The notes: generated by a model from the letters alone, not told the origin. A stretch of DNA of 64,000 bases from Amycolatopsis sp. QT-25 (GCF_029369745.1 NZ_CP120210.1:2666001-2730000), one strand, 5' to 3'; counted from the first letter of the stretch, positions 1 to 9,985 are shown. Program-made: numbers and translations.

Positions 1-184
1 GATCGTTTACGAGGCCCTGCGCAATCTTTCCCCGGAACAACGTGAAGCCGTCCAGCAGACCTACTTGCGTGACCGCACCGTGAACGAGGTGGCGGCGACG
101 CTGGGGGTTCCGCCGGGTACGGTGAAATCGCGGATCCACCACGCCGTGCGTGCGTTGCGCAGGGCGCTGCAGGAGCGGGGGTGA
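1..184 (+). CDS. ECF RNA polymerase sigma factor, 3' end only
   Basis: The gene enters from the left edge; only the last 60 codons are present, read from base 2 to a TGA at 182-184. The visible part is sigma region 4: a helix with LSPEQREAV, then a helix-turn-helix with VNEVAATLGVPPGTVKSRI and a basic tail (ALRRALQERG). This is the -35 recognition domain of sigma-70 family ECF factors. The stop overlaps the GTG start of the next gene by 4 bases (GTGA), so the two are translationally coupled as a sigma/anti-sigma pair. The ECF subgroup cannot be set without the N-terminal half. Confidence 0.88.
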   Translation, partial: IVYEALRNLSPEQREAVQQTYLRDRTVNEVAATLGVPPGTVKSRIHHAVRALRRALQERG

Positions 185-936
185 GCGAGGTGCCCGGAAC
201 CGTCCACACGGACATCGCCGCCTACGTGCTCGGCGTTCTCGGCGAGGAGGATCACGCGCGGTTCGAGGCGCATCTGCTGGAGTGCCCCGAGTGCCAGGTC
301 GAGCTGGTGGAGATGTACCACCTGCCCGACATCCTGGACATGGTCAAGAAGAGCTGGCCGGATCCGCCCGTGAAGGGCCCGGGGCCGCGGGTGCTGCGGA
401 TGTTGCTCGCGGACGCCGCCAAGGCGGGGCGGCGGCGCAGGGTCATCCGGCTCGCGACCGCCGCCGCCGTCCTCGTGCTCGTCGTCGGCGGCCCGCTCAC
501 CGTGCTGTCGCTCACCGACCGCGAGCCGGTCGTCACGCAGGCCGCGCCCACCGTCGTCACGTCGGTGGTGCCTGCCCCGTCCTCGTCCCGGGAACGGGAC
601 ACGGGCCCGGATGGCGGCGCCGCCCCGTTCGGCTGGTCCGAAGCGGGCAACGCGGTCGCCGCCGAAGTCACGGTGCAGGAGAAGGAATGGGGCAGCGCCG
701 TCGAACTCGAACTGCGCGGACTCGTCGGCCCGATGATCTGCCAGCTCTTCGCCTACTCACACGGCGGAGAGGCGTACGTAGTCAACAACTGGAGCGTTCC
801 GTCCAAGGGATACGGCGTTCCCGGTTCCCCGGACCCCCTCGTCATCACCGGTGCGACGGCGTTGCAGAAGGCCGACATCGAACGCTTCGAGGTGCACAAG
901 CAGGACGGCACCGTACTGGCCACCGTGCGCCGCTAG
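181..936 (+). CDS. Membrane-anchored zinc-binding anti-sigma factor
   Basis: 251 residues. The N-terminal cytoplasmic domain carries a zinc anti-sigma (ZAS) signature, H31-x3-C35-x2-C38, which in this family clamps the partner ECF sigma factor. A basic stretch (residues 84-90) precedes one membrane segment at about 88-110, followed by a Pro/Ser-rich linker and an external C-terminal domain of about 110 residues. That layout resembles RskA-type anti-sigma factors, whose extracytoplasmic domain senses a signal and is proteolysed. The GTG start overlaps the sigma stop. The external ligand is unknown; the ZAS motif and gene pairing make the role secure. Confidence 0.88.
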   Translation: MSEVPGTVHTDIAAYVLGVLGEEDHARFEAHLLECPECQVELVEMYHLPDILDMVKKSWPDPPVKGPGPRVLRMLLADAAKAGRRRRVIRLATAAAVLVLVVGGPLTVLSLTDREPVVTQAAPTVVTSVVPAPSSSRERDTGPDGGAAPFGWSEAGNAVAAEVTVQEKEWGSAVELELRGLVGPMICQLFAYSHGGEAYVVNNWSVPSKGYGVPGSPDPLVITGATALQKADIERFEVHKQDGTVLATVRR

Positions 937-1089
937 TCCTACAACGGCGAGATCGCTTTTTGAACCGTCTCCCGAGCGGAACCGTATTCACGACAAAGGC
1001 GCGGCCCATACCTGGGCGTGAGTGGTTCGTGTGCCCGGAAACGTGCTGAGGTGAGCAAGCAGGAATCTGCGAAGAGAAAGAAAGATACT

Positions 1090-1133
1090 CCGGCCCGGCG
1101 GGTCCCCCACACCTCACCCGCCCGCCGGGCCGG
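1090..1133 (+). terminator. GC-rich hairpin after the anti-sigma gene
   Basis: A perfect 13-bp stem: left arm 1090-1102 (CCGGCCCGGCGGG), 18-base loop, right arm 1121-1133. It lies 153 bases beyond the anti-sigma stop and before the acetyltransferase start. No T-run follows, as is usual for actinobacterial terminators. It could also be a structured leader of the downstream gene. Confidence 0.5.
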
Positions 1134-1209
1134 TCCTGCCAGGAAACCGATCGACACGACTGAAGAACGCTCCGCAAGTGTTCACCCGCCCTGTCGGTAG
1201 GTTGGCGGT

Positions 1210-1767
1210 ATGGGTGAGCAAAAGGACCGCATGCTACGCGGTGAGTTGTACCGGGACAACGATCCTGAGCTGGTCTCGGACCGCGGGCGCGCACAGGCGC
1301 TCGTCGACCGGTTCAACGGCACGGGCGCCGAAGAGACCGCTGAGCGGGACACGATTCTGCGTGAGCTGCTGGGCGAATTCGGCGAAGGTTCGTGGATCAT
1401 GCCGCGGTTCCAGTGCGACTACGGCTATCTGATCGAGATCGGCGCCAACAGTTTCCTCAACTACGACGCCATCCTGCTCGATTGCGCGCCGATCAAGATC
1501 GGTTCCGACTGCTCGATCGGCCCGCGCTGCCAACTGCTGACCGCGCTGCATCCGATGGAGGACCACGAACTGCGGCGAGCTCGCTGGGAATCGGCCGCGC
1601 CGATCACCATCGGGGACAACGTCTGGTTCGGCGGCGGCGTCATCGTCTGCGCCGGGGTCACCGTCGGCGACGACACGGTGGTGGGCGCGGGAAGTGTGGT
1701 CACCCGTGACCTGCCGTCGACGGTGTTCGCCGCGGGCAACCCGGCCCGCGTCATCCGTGAGCTGTGA
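1210..1767 (+). CDS. Sugar O-acetyltransferase (maltose/galactoside acetyltransferase family)
   Basis: 185 residues, the usual length for the family. The N-terminal part (MLRGELYRDNDPEL) is the Mac domain; the C-terminal half is a left-handed beta helix of hexapeptide repeats (IGSDCSIGPRC, ITIGDNVWFGGGVIVCAGVTV). The conserved catalytic histidine is in TALHPM (His114). Such enzymes move acetyl from acetyl-CoA to a sugar hydroxyl in the cytoplasm. ATG start about 10 bases after a GGTAGGTTGGCGG purine stretch. It stands alone, convergent with the next gene. The true acceptor cannot be read from sequence. Confidence 0.88.
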   Translation: MGEQKDRMLRGELYRDNDPELVSDRGRAQALVDRFNGTGAEETAERDTILRELLGEFGEGSWIMPRFQCDYGYLIEIGANSFLNYDAILLDCAPIKIGSDCSIGPRCQLLTALHPMEDHELRRARWESAAPITIGDNVWFGGGVIVCAGVTVGDDTVVGAGSVVTRDLPSTVFAAGNPARVIREL

Positions 1768-1893
1768 GGGTCACCTGTCCACCGGCGCTCAGGCGTGTCG
1801 TACCCCCGCGACAGAGAACCACGGCGGCGGCCTAGCGGGCACTGGGGTCCTGATGTCTATTGTGGACTGTCAAAGCCACGTCAGGCTCCGGAG

Positions 1894-2685
1894 TCAGGCC
1901 TCGAGCAGGCCCCGCAGCGCTTCGGTGAACTGGGCCGGGTTCCGTTGCGGCGCGAGATGCGCCCCTGGCATCTCGACGAACGGGAGGCCCAGTTCGAGCG
2001 CGAGGATCTTCGCGGGCTGGTAGTGGTAGTGCCCCCGGCTGCCGACGCCCGCGACCGGGACGATCTCGGTCCGCGTCTTCCGCAGCGCCCGCAGGTCGGG
2101 CAGATAGTCGAGGATCTCGGCCAGTTCGCGGCCGAAGAGCCGTTTCCAGTCCTCCTCGTTCGGCAGCCGGATCGCGCGCAGTTCGGGCAGCGCGGCGCCG
2201 GCGATGCCGTCGGTGAAGCGTTTGAACGCCCCCATCAGGTCGCCCGCCTGCGCGAGCCGGACCTGCGCGTTGGCCTCGTCGAGCCAGCCGAGCGCGTCCG
2301 GCAGCAGCTGGATGGCCGGCGGTTCGTGTGCGACCAGCACCGTCGCCGCGTCCGGGTAACGGGCCACGAGGTCGAGGCCGATCATGGCGCCCGCACTGGT
2401 CCCGAACACGCTGGCGGGCGCGCCGCCGACGTGCTGAAGGACCGCGTGGGCGTCGTCGGCCTGCTTCGGCACGCTGACCGGGCCGGTGCTGGTGTCCGTG
2501 CTGCGGAAGTGACCACGCCGGTCGTAGGTGACGACGGTGTAGTCGTCCGCGAGCAGCTTCGTCATCGCCCGGAAGGTGTCCGCCGAGCCCAGCCCACCGG
2601 CGATCAGGAGCAGAAGCGGCCCTTCGCCGGTGCTGCGGACGTACAGCTCACCGTCCTCGACCGGACAACGACTCTCCGAGATCAT
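1894..2685 (-). CDS. Alpha/beta hydrolase
   Basis: 263 residues starting at an ATG (MISESRCPVEDG). It has the oxyanion HG-like element (LLIAGGLGSAD), the nucleophile elbow GTSAGAM (Ser97) and a late histidine in GAHLAPQ near residue 244, so the Ser-His triad is present. The sequence resembles the broad esterase/peroxidase-like hydrolase group; the substrate is unknown. The frame stays open upstream, but that part overlaps the degraded nitronate monooxygenase remnant and is compositionally unlike protein, so the internal ATG is preferred. Confidence 0.8.
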   Translation of the reverse strand: MISESRCPVEDGELYVRSTGEGPLLLLIAGGLGSADTFRAMTKLLADDYTVVTYDRRGHFRSTDTSTGPVSVPKQADDAHAVLQHVGGAPASVFGTSAGAMIGLDLVARYPDAATVLVAHEPPAIQLLPDALGWLDEANAQVRLAQAGDLMGAFKRFTDGIAGAALPELRAIRLPNEEDWKRLFGRELAEILDYLPDLRALRKTRTEIVPVAGVGSRGHYHYQPAKILALELGLPFVEMPGAHLAPQRNPAQFTEALRGLLEA

Positions 2686-2716
2686 GGCCGAAGTCAAGCA
2701 CAGCGGGTCCGGCCCC

Positions 2717-3330
2717 TCACTCCGAGGCCAGCCGCCGCAGGATGCCGGTGGCGTCGGCCACGATCGTCTCGACGAGGTCGCCGACCGCGGGCAGGTCGCC
2801 GAGCAGGGCCGACGACCTGCCCGGACGCCGGCACCCCGGCGCTCCGGTCGCCCTCGACGAGCCCGTCGCGCAGCAACATCGGCGTGTTGGCGGCCATCAG
2901 CACCTGCGACCAGGTCCGGTCGCCGTCGCGTCTCATCCGCAGCCCCTCGGTGGCCGGCGAGCGCCACGACAGCCCGGTCAGTTCCCGGAACTTCGTGGCG
3001 CTGCGGGCCCCCTGGCGAGCCCGCGCACCGGACCGGCGGACTCGAGCGCGTCGACCAGTTCCGTGCGGAGGACGCGATGCGGCAGCCCGTCCACCTTGCG
3101 GCTGACGACGGTGCCGTGGAGATCACGGGCGAGGTAGGCCTGCTCGATCTCGTCGGGAACGGTGCTTTCCCTCGTCAGGAGGAACCGGGTGCCCATGTCG
3201 ACGCCCGCCGCCCCGTAGGCGAGCGCGACGGCCAGGCCCCGGCCGTCGAAGAAGCCGCCCGCGGCGACCACCGGGATGGCCACCGCGTCCAGCACCGAGG
3301 GCAGCAGCAGTACTCGGGCCCGTCGTCGCG
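2717..3330 (-). pseudogene. Nitronate monooxygenase remnant (C-terminal part, frameshifted)
   Basis: Reading the minus strand gives a recognisable C-terminal half of an FMN-dependent nitronate monooxygenase, but in pieces. One frame carries LDAVAIPVVAAGGFFDGRG and VDMGTRFLLTRES (about 3295-3010). The sequence then shifts to another frame for SWRSPATEGLRMRRDGDR and MAANTPMLLRDGLVEGDR (about 2990-2830), and shifts again for the final GDLVETIVADATGILRRLAS ending at a TGA at 2717-2719. The N-terminal half with the FMN/catalytic region is absent; homology stops near 3310-3330. At least two frameshifts plus the missing half indicate a decayed gene rather than one sequencing error. Confidence 0.78.
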
Positions 3331-3397
3331 GAGTTGCTGGCGGAGGCTCCGGCTTCTAAATCCGTCTATGGCGCCTAGGTTTTCGGTGCGAGCTCGC

Positions 3398-4285
3398 TCA
3401 ACGGAGGATCGGGGACGCCGAGGCGGCCCGCGTCAGGTCCCGGACCTCGGGCAGCCGCCGGAACCCACTCGATTCGTAGGTCGCGACGGCGGCGACGTTG
3501 GAGCTTGGTGTGTTCACCCCGGCGCTCGACGCTCCCAGCGCCTGAAGTGCGGCCGCCGCGGCGAGGGTGATCGCGCGGCCGTGCCCGTACCCGCGATGAT
3601 CCCGGTGCACGCCCATCGGTTCCAGCACACCGGGTCTGCCCGGACCGGCCGACCACACGGCGACCGCCGCGACGGCGTCGCCCTGGTCGTCGTACCCGAC
3701 CAGGTACCGAGCGTCGGCGTACGGCGCGCCGGTCGCCATCGTGTGCCACTTCTCGGGGGTGAACGTCGATCCGTCGAACGCTCCGCGCATCACGTCGGCC
3801 CATATGTGGCAGTCGTCCGGTCCGATGGTCTCGACCCGCAGGTCCGGGGCCTTCACCGGTTCGGTCAGGTCGCGGCTCAGCGGCGTCCACGGTTCGCCGG
3901 TGTGCCAGCCGTGCCCGGGCAGCAGTTCCTGGAGGAGCGCGTCCCGCGGTGCCTCGATGGACACCTCGCCCGGCGGCAGCACACCGCGTCCCGGCGCGAG
4001 CACGTCTTCGGTCAGCCGCCGCGCCAGCTCCGCGTCCCGGCGGGCGTCCGGCGCCGTCGTGAGCCGCAGGAGATCGGCTCCGTCCAGCAGGCCGACGGCG
4101 AGAATCCGGCCGTCACGGCGCCAGATCCGGACCGCCGCGGCCGTCGCCTCCGCTCCCGAACGCCAGAACCAGCCGAGGTCACCGGGATGCAGCTGCCAGG
4201 CCACCCCTTCGGCTTGCCACTCCCGCAACGCGCCCACGGCCTCGTTCAGTCCGTCGAGCCCCGGTCGCTCCAAGTCGATCGCCAT
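3398..4285 (-). CDS. GNAT family N-acetyltransferase
   Basis: 295 residues from the ATG at 4285 (MAIDLERPGLDG). The C-terminal half has the GNAT fold: the acetyl-CoA binding motif A is VHRDHRGYGHGRAITLAA and motif B is the late NVAAVATYESSGFRR. The N-terminal half looks like a second, degenerate GNAT-like domain, as in tandem-GNAT proteins. It is divergently arranged with the SCO6745-type gene. An upstream in-frame start exists 19 codons earlier but would run into the divergent promoter region. Acceptor unknown. Confidence 0.82.
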   Translation of the reverse strand: MAIDLERPGLDGLNEAVGALREWQAEGVAWQLHPGDLGWFWRSGAEATAAAVRIWRRDGRILAVGLLDGADLLRLTTAPDARRDAELARRLTEDVLAPGRGVLPPGEVSIEAPRDALLQELLPGHGWHTGEPWTPLSRDLTEPVKAPDLRVETIGPDDCHIWADVMRGAFDGSTFTPEKWHTMATGAPYADARYLVGYDDQGDAVAAVAVWSAGPGRPGVLEPMGVHRDHRGYGHGRAITLAAAAALQALGASSAGVNTPSSNVAAVATYESSGFRRLPEVRDLTRAASASPILR

Positions 4286-4351
4286 AGCGGTGATCACACA
4301 CCATCGCACGAAGGGCTCGCATCCGGTTTTCGATGCGGTCAAGATGAGAAC

Positions 4352-5197
4352 GTGAACTCACTCCAGCGCCGTCTCTGGGAAGCGGTCGAGCCGCTGCACG
4401 CCGTCGTCTACTTCGCCCCCGAAACGGCGGCCGCGGCCAAGGCGGTGGGGCTGCCGGGCTGGTGGATGGGCTATTTCGCCGGCCGGGTCTCGCCGCTGGG
4501 GCCGCTGCCGGAACCACCCGCGACCGCGATGCTGTTCGGGTTCGCCTCGCGGATGGTCGCGCGATCCCTGCCGGACGCGTGGAAATACGCCGAGCCGGCC
4601 GTCGTGCTGCAGAGCCGGATGGACGCCGTCGAAGCCGCCTTGAACCGGATCTTGCCCGCCGACGCGCCTTTCGGGGACCTCGCCGAACTTCTCGAGCAGG
4701 CCGTCGCCGGATGCGCTTACGCGGCCAGGCCGCTCGCCGCCGCCTGGTCTTCGGTCGCCAGGCCCGCGACGCCCGTGGGCAGGGTCTGGCTCGCGGCGAC
4801 GGTGCTGCGGGAGCATCGCGGGGACGGTCACGTGCTCTCCGCGGTCGCCGCCGGATTGGGCGGACTGGACACCACGCTGACCCACATCGGCAGCGGGGCG
4901 GTGACCCGTGAGGTCGTCCAGAGCAATCGTGGCTGGTCCGACGACGAATGGGACGAGAGCGTCACGCGGTTGTCCGAACGAGGTGTCCTCGGCGGTGATC
5001 TGACGCTCACCGAGCAGGGAATCGCCCTGCGCCAACGGATCGAGAACGAGACCGACCGTCTCGCCGCCGGCCCCTCGGAAGCACTCGGGGAGGACGGGGT
5101 CGCCGAAGTCCGGCGGATCGCCGTTCCGTTGAGCCGCCGGATCTTCGACACCGGCGCGATCCCGCTGCCGAATCCGATGGGGGCGCCGCGGCCCTGA
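4352..5197 (+). CDS. SCO6745 family protein (helix-turn-helix containing)
   Basis: 281 residues from a GTG (MNSLQRRLWEAVEPLHAVVYF). The opening WEAVEPLHAVVYFAPE and the Ala-rich helical body match the actinobacterial SCO6745 family, named after a Streptomyces coelicolor protein. The C-terminal third, with LSERGVLGGDLTLTEQGIALRQRIE, reads like a winged helix-turn-helix. Function of the family is not established; a DNA-binding or small-molecule sensing role is an inference. Divergent from the GNAT gene, with only 66 bases between starts. Confidence 0.7.
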   Translation: MNSLQRRLWEAVEPLHAVVYFAPETAAAAKAVGLPGWWMGYFAGRVSPLGPLPEPPATAMLFGFASRMVARSLPDAWKYAEPAVVLQSRMDAVEAALNRILPADAPFGDLAELLEQAVAGCAYAARPLAAAWSSVARPATPVGRVWLAATVLREHRGDGHVLSAVAAGLGGLDTTLTHIGSGAVTREVVQSNRGWSDDEWDESVTRLSERGVLGGDLTLTEQGIALRQRIENETDRLAAGPSEALGEDGVAEVRRIAVPLSRRIFDTGAIPLPNPMGAPRP

Positions 5198-5237
5198 CCG
5201 CTCGAAACTGTCGGACCCCGATGGGACGCTGTTCCGT

Positions 5238-5723
5238 ATGGCGACGTGGCAGCAGTTCAGTGAAGAGGCACCCGCGCTGGCGGAGAAGATCAAAGAGCGG
5301 TTCACCGCGGCGAAGTCGCATGTGCTGGCGACGATCCGGCGGGACGGCTCGCCCCGGGTCAGTGGCAGTGAAGTCGATTTCCGTGAGCAGGATCTGCTGA
5401 TCGGTTCGCTGATCGGCGCGATGAAGGCGAAAGACTTGCGGCGCGACGGCAGGTTCGCGATCCACGCCGCCTCGGCGATCGACGAGGGCGGCGCGGACGC
5501 GAAGGTGTCGGGCAAGGCCGTCGAGATCACCGATCCGGCGGAGGTCGCCCGTCTGCAGGGCGACGACGGGGAGGCACACGTGTTCCGGCTCGACCTCACC
5601 GAGGCGGTGCTGACCTGGGTCGAGGGCACCACCATCTATTTCGACTTCTGGAAGGAGGGGCAGGGGAGCAAACGGCTCGCGCGGCCGGACAACGGTCCGG
5701 TGGTCGAGGTCGCCTTGGGCTGA
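5238..5723 (+). CDS. Pyridoxamine 5'-phosphate oxidase family protein
   Basis: 161 residues, split-barrel flavin-binding fold: HVLATIRRDGSPRVSG is the typical first strands, followed by DLLIGSLIGAMKAKDLRRDGR, the flavin/F420 contact region. Members of this group are small FMN- or F420-dependent reductases or heme-degrading-like proteins; true PdxH activity is unlikely at this length. The gene ends 3 bases before the end of the truncated thiolase on the other strand, so the deletion that clipped the thiolase ended right against it. Confidence 0.8.
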   Translation: MATWQQFSEEAPALAEKIKERFTAAKSHVLATIRRDGSPRVSGSEVDFREQDLLIGSLIGAMKAKDLRRDGRFAIHAASAIDEGGADAKVSGKAVEITDPAEVARLQGDDGEAHVFRLDLTEAVLTWVEGTTIYFDFWKEGQGSKRLARPDNGPVVEVALG

Positions 5724-5726
5724 ACG

Positions 5727-6685
<959 letters not shown>

Positions 6686-6833
6686 GATTCGGGCAAGCGA
6701 GTCCCGGGTAGGCGGTTTTTGGCTCTCTGGTCGCGAATCCCGCTTCATCCTTGGCACACCGGGTTACGCCGAGTGAGTTAACGGCTTTCACTGAACTCTT
6801 TCCTTGGTAAACGCCGTATGCTTCAATCGGGTC

Positions 6834-6847
6834 TAGAACGTGTTTCA
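6834..6847. promoter_or_regulatory. KstR-like operator upstream of cyp125
   Basis: TAGAACGTGTTTCA fits the KstR consensus TnnAACnnGTTnnA perfectly. It lies 27 bases upstream of the cyp125 GTG start and just upstream of the SD. Together with the first site it places both divergent genes under one sterol-responsive repressor. The repressor gene itself is not in the window. Confidence 0.75.
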
Positions 6848-6873
6848 TCGGCGAACCGCGTAGGAGGTAGCCC

Positions 6874-8100
6874 GTGGCCGCTCCCCTGATCCCCGCCGGT
6901 TTCGATTTCACCGATCCGGATCTGTACGCCACCAGACTGCCGCTGGCGGAATTCGCCGAACTCCGCCGCACGGCACCGGTCTGGTGGAATCCGCAGCCGC
7001 ACAACACCGCGGGCTTCCGCGATGACGGTTACTGGGTGGTCAGCCGACTCGAAGACGTCAAGGCGGTGTCGAGGGACAGCGAGCTGTTCTCCTCACGGGA
7101 GAAGACCGCGATCATCCGGTTCGACGAGAACATGACCGACGACAGTCTCGAAGCGAACCGGCTGGTCCTGCTCAACATGGACGCCCCGCAGCACACGAAG
7201 CTGCGGCGGATCGTGTCGAAGGGCTTCACGCCGAGGTCGATCGCGAAACTCGAAGACACCCTGCGCGATCGCGCGGAGAAGATCGTCAGCCAGGCCAAGA
7301 AAAAAGGTTCCGGAGACTTCGTCGTCGACGTCGCGTGCGAACTTCCTTTGCAGGCCATCGCCGAACTGATCGGCATCCCGCAGGAAGACCGGCTGAAGAT
7401 CTTCGACTGGTCCAACCAGATGGTCTCCTACGACGACCCCGAGTACGAGGTCGAACCGCTCGCCGCGTCCGCGGAGATCGTCGGTTACGCCTGGAACATG
7501 GCCGAAGAACGGCGCAAGTGCCCGATGAACGACATCGTCACCAAGCTGGTGCAGGCCGACGTCGACGGCGAGGCATTGGCCTCCGACGAGTTCGGGTTCT
7601 TCGTCATCCTGCTCGCGGTCGCGGGCAACGAGACCACTCGCAACGCGATCACCCACGGGATGAAGGCGTTCCTCGACCACCCCGATCAGTGGGAGCTGTA
7701 CCAAAAGGAGCGGCCGAAGACCGCCCCGGACGAGATCGTCCGCTGGGCCACGCCGGTGGTCGCCTTCCAGCGCACCGCGACCAGGGACACCGAACTCGGC
7801 GGGCAGTGCATCCGCAAGGGCGACCGCGTCGGGATGTTCTACAGTTCCGCGAACTTCGACCCGGACCACTTCGACGAGCCGGAGCGGTTCGACATCCTCC
7901 GCGAGGACAACCCGCACGTCGGTTTCGGCGGCACGGGCTCGCACTACTGCATCGGCGCCAACCTCGCGCGGCTGGAGATCGATCTGATCTTCAACGCGAT
8001 CGCCGACGTGATGCCGGGCATCGCCGAAGTCTCCCCGCCGGACCGGCTCCGGTCGAGCTGGCTCAACGGGATCAAGCACTACCAGGTCCGCTACGCCTGA
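6874..8100 (+). CDS. cyp125: Cytochrome P450, CYP125 family (steroid C26/C27 monooxygenase)
   Basis: 408 residues, complete. P450 landmarks: I-helix AGNETTR, ExxR in DEIVRWA, heme-binding loop FGGTGSHYCIGANLAR with the axial Cys. The N-terminal AGFDFTDPDLYATRLPLAEFAELR and the C-terminal RLRSSWLNGIKHYQVRY closely resemble M. tuberculosis CYP125A1, which oxidises the terminal side-chain carbon of cholesterol/cholest-4-en-3-one. GTG start with a strong SD (AGGAGG at 6862-6867). KstR-like operator immediately upstream. Family assignment is from remembered sequence similarity; substrate is inferred. Confidence 0.92.
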   Translation: MAAPLIPAGFDFTDPDLYATRLPLAEFAELRRTAPVWWNPQPHNTAGFRDDGYWVVSRLEDVKAVSRDSELFSSREKTAIIRFDENMTDDSLEANRLVLLNMDAPQHTKLRRIVSKGFTPRSIAKLEDTLRDRAEKIVSQAKKKGSGDFVVDVACELPLQAIAELIGIPQEDRLKIFDWSNQMVSYDDPEYEVEPLAASAEIVGYAWNMAEERRKCPMNDIVTKLVQADVDGEALASDEFGFFVILLAVAGNETTRNAITHGMKAFLDHPDQWELYQKERPKTAPDEIVRWATPVVAFQRTATRDTELGGQCIRKGDRVGMFYSSANFDPDHFDEPERFDILREDNPHVGFGGTGSHYCIGANLARLEIDLIFNAIADVMPGIAEVSPPDRLRSSWLNGIKHYQVRYA

Positions 8101-8568
8101 ACCGGTGCGGTGGGGCACCAAGGGCCCGCGTTCAAGTCGATGTCGAGCCGGTCGGTCAAGACGACCTGATCCGCTACACCCGGCCCAGCCGGTACTCCCC
8201 TTGGACTGAAGGGGCGAGTTCGCGTTGTTCCGCTTCGGTGGCTTGCCCGGCACGCGCCCCCAGCGGGAGGTGATCGTCCGGCACCGGGGCGGAGGTTTGC
8301 CGCCACTACGCGCACGTCCGCGTCTCGCTGTGCCGTGTGATCGGCATCCTCGCCCGGTTCGCCGTGGTCCACGCGCCCGGACCGTCTCCAAAGGACTTCC
8401 CCGCCGTGGTCGACGCGTTCCTCTCGGTCGTGAGCTGGACTTTTCGGTGACACCGTTCTGGCGACCGCGGGCCGTCGCCGCCGGAGGACGATGGCTGCGA
8501 ACTGATCGCGTTCGCTTGACCGCGTGTTGCCGACGAGCCGTCGACCTCGCTGAGGTAGACATTGGCGT
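8101..8568. other. Gene-poor stretch after cyp125
   Basis: No frame here looks like a real protein. At 8194-8219 a small hairpin (CCCCTT / AAGGGG, 6-base loop) could terminate cyp125. Around 8300-8450 one plus-strand frame reads HVRVSLCRVIGILARFAVVH and then stops at a TGA after VVSWTFR; it has weak coding character and may be the wreck of a former gene, but I cannot assign it. Confidence 0.4.
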
Positions 8569-9591
8569 GTGAGGGAGAAGCAAGCACCGACGAAATGGAA
8601 GCGGCTGCGTGCCCGCTATCGCTGGCTGGACCACGTGGCGCGGGCGGTGAACCGCTACCTCGAGTACGGCGGCTACCACTACGTCGCCTCGATCACCTAT
8701 TTCAGTCTGTTCTCGCTGGTGCCCATCCTCATGGTCGCGGTGTCGGTGGCCGGCTTCGTGCTGGCGAGCCAGCCGCAGCTGATCGAGTCGATGCTGAACG
8801 CGCTCACCGGCACCCTGCCCGGCGGCCTCGGTGACAAGGCGGGCGACCTGCTCACCGGGTTCGTGGAGCAGCGGACCAGTGTCGGGATCATCGGTCTGAT
8901 CATCGGGCTGTACTCCGGCTGGAACTGGATGAACTCACTCCGCGACGCGCTCACCGCGCTGTGGGGCCAGAACCGGTCGGATTCACCGCTGCTGCGCACG
9001 ATCGCCGCGGACCTGCTCGCGCTGCTCGGCCTCGCGAGCGCGCAGCTGGTCTCCTTCGCCATCACGCTTTCCGGGTCCGCGCTCGGCCGGTATCTGCTGG
9101 GGCTGGCCGGGGTGGACGACACCGCCTGGGGGCACAATGTGCTGTCGGCGATCTCGATTCCGTTGGCGCTGCTGGCCAACTGGCTCGTGTTCCTCTGGGT
9201 GCTCGCCCGGTTGCCACGGAAACCGGTGGGGGTCCGCAGCGCGATGCGCGGCGCGGTCGCGCTGGCACTGGGCTTCGAACTGCTGAAGCTGGCCGGCGGG
9301 ATCTACCTGCGGTTGATCGGCGACTCGCCGACCGGGGTGGCGTTCGGTTCCATCATCGGGCTGATCTTCTTCATCTCCCTGGTCGCTCGGATGTTGGTGT
9401 TCGTCACGGCCTGGACGGCGACCGCGCGCGACGCCCCGCCGGACCCGGTCCGGCCGCCGCCGCCCGTGGTGGTCCGGCCCGTGGTGGCCGCGCCCGATCG
9501 GCACGGCTTCACACCGGTACTGGTGGGCGCGGTGACCGGGGTGGTCGCGACCCTGGCCGCGCAACGCCTCCGGCCGCGCCGCCGCCCCTGA
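8569..9591 (+). CDS. YihY/virulence factor BrkB family membrane protein
   Basis: 340 residues. The BrkB/YihY pattern is clear: YHYVASITYFSLFSLVPILMV near residue 40, SGWNWMNSLRDALTALWG near 120, then further membrane helices to residue 285 (about six in all). The tail from about 290 is Pro/Arg-rich and ends with one more possible helix. The family is an inner-membrane protein group of uncertain function (once misnamed RNase BN). A second, longer member lies at 33081-34205. GTG start; no clear SD. Confidence 0.85.
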   Translation: MREKQAPTKWKRLRARYRWLDHVARAVNRYLEYGGYHYVASITYFSLFSLVPILMVAVSVAGFVLASQPQLIESMLNALTGTLPGGLGDKAGDLLTGFVEQRTSVGIIGLIIGLYSGWNWMNSLRDALTALWGQNRSDSPLLRTIAADLLALLGLASAQLVSFAITLSGSALGRYLLGLAGVDDTAWGHNVLSAISIPLALLANWLVFLWVLARLPRKPVGVRSAMRGAVALALGFELLKLAGGIYLRLIGDSPTGVAFGSIIGLIFFISLVARMLVFVTAWTATARDAPPDPVRPPPPVVVRPVVAAPDRHGFTPVLVGAVTGVVATLAAQRLRPRRRP

Positions 9592-9649
9592 CAAGCGTCC
9601 TTCAGCGCACGTCGCGGGCGCTCACGAACCGGAGGAATACCTCCAGACA

Positions 9650-9985
9650 ATGGGGGATTGCGCGGCGATGCACCGAGCGCTCGTCGCGGCGGGCTCGTCC
9701 GACACCGTCCGCACGCGGATCTACACCGGCAAACCGGCGCGGCTGCTCAAGACGCGCTGGACCGAGGCGCCGGACGCGCCCGAACCGCTGCCGATGCCGT
9801 TGCAGAACCTGCTGGTGTCCCACGCGCACAACCGGATCCACCACGCGGCGGACCCGAGTGTGGTCTCGATGCCCGTGGGGCGGATCGTCGGGCGGATGGA
9901 CCGGGTGCGCCCGGTGGCCGAGGTACTCGCGGAACTCGTGTCGGGCTACGAAGAGGCACTGTCGCGTTTGGACAAGACCCGCTGA
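9650..9985 (+). pseudogene. Second nitronate monooxygenase remnant (C-terminal about 110 residues)
   Basis: The frame encodes the typical C-terminal tail of a nitronate monooxygenase: GSSDTVRTRIYTGKPARLL, then PEPLPMPLQNLLVSHAH and SVVSMPVGRIVGRMDRVRP. Intact enzymes are about 350-370 residues with FMN and substrate residues further upstream; here the frame stays open only to about 9600 with no catalytic region. It carries an ATG at 9650 but no evident SD, so it is best read as a fragment left by a deletion. It comes from a different paralogue than the remnant at 2717-3330. Confidence 0.72.

Noticed and set aside
1018-1200. Small 60-codon plus-strand frame between the anti-sigma and acetyltransferase genes
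   Set aside because: Spans the terminator-like hairpin, has no SD and a basic, low-complexity translation.
2576-5197. An 873-codon frame leading into the SCO6745-type gene
   Set aside because: Only the last 281 codons look like protein; the front is antisense to the GNAT gene and the monooxygenase remnant.
8101-8568. A gene behind cyp125
   Set aside because: No frame has a start, SD and protein-like composition together; at most a decayed remnant.
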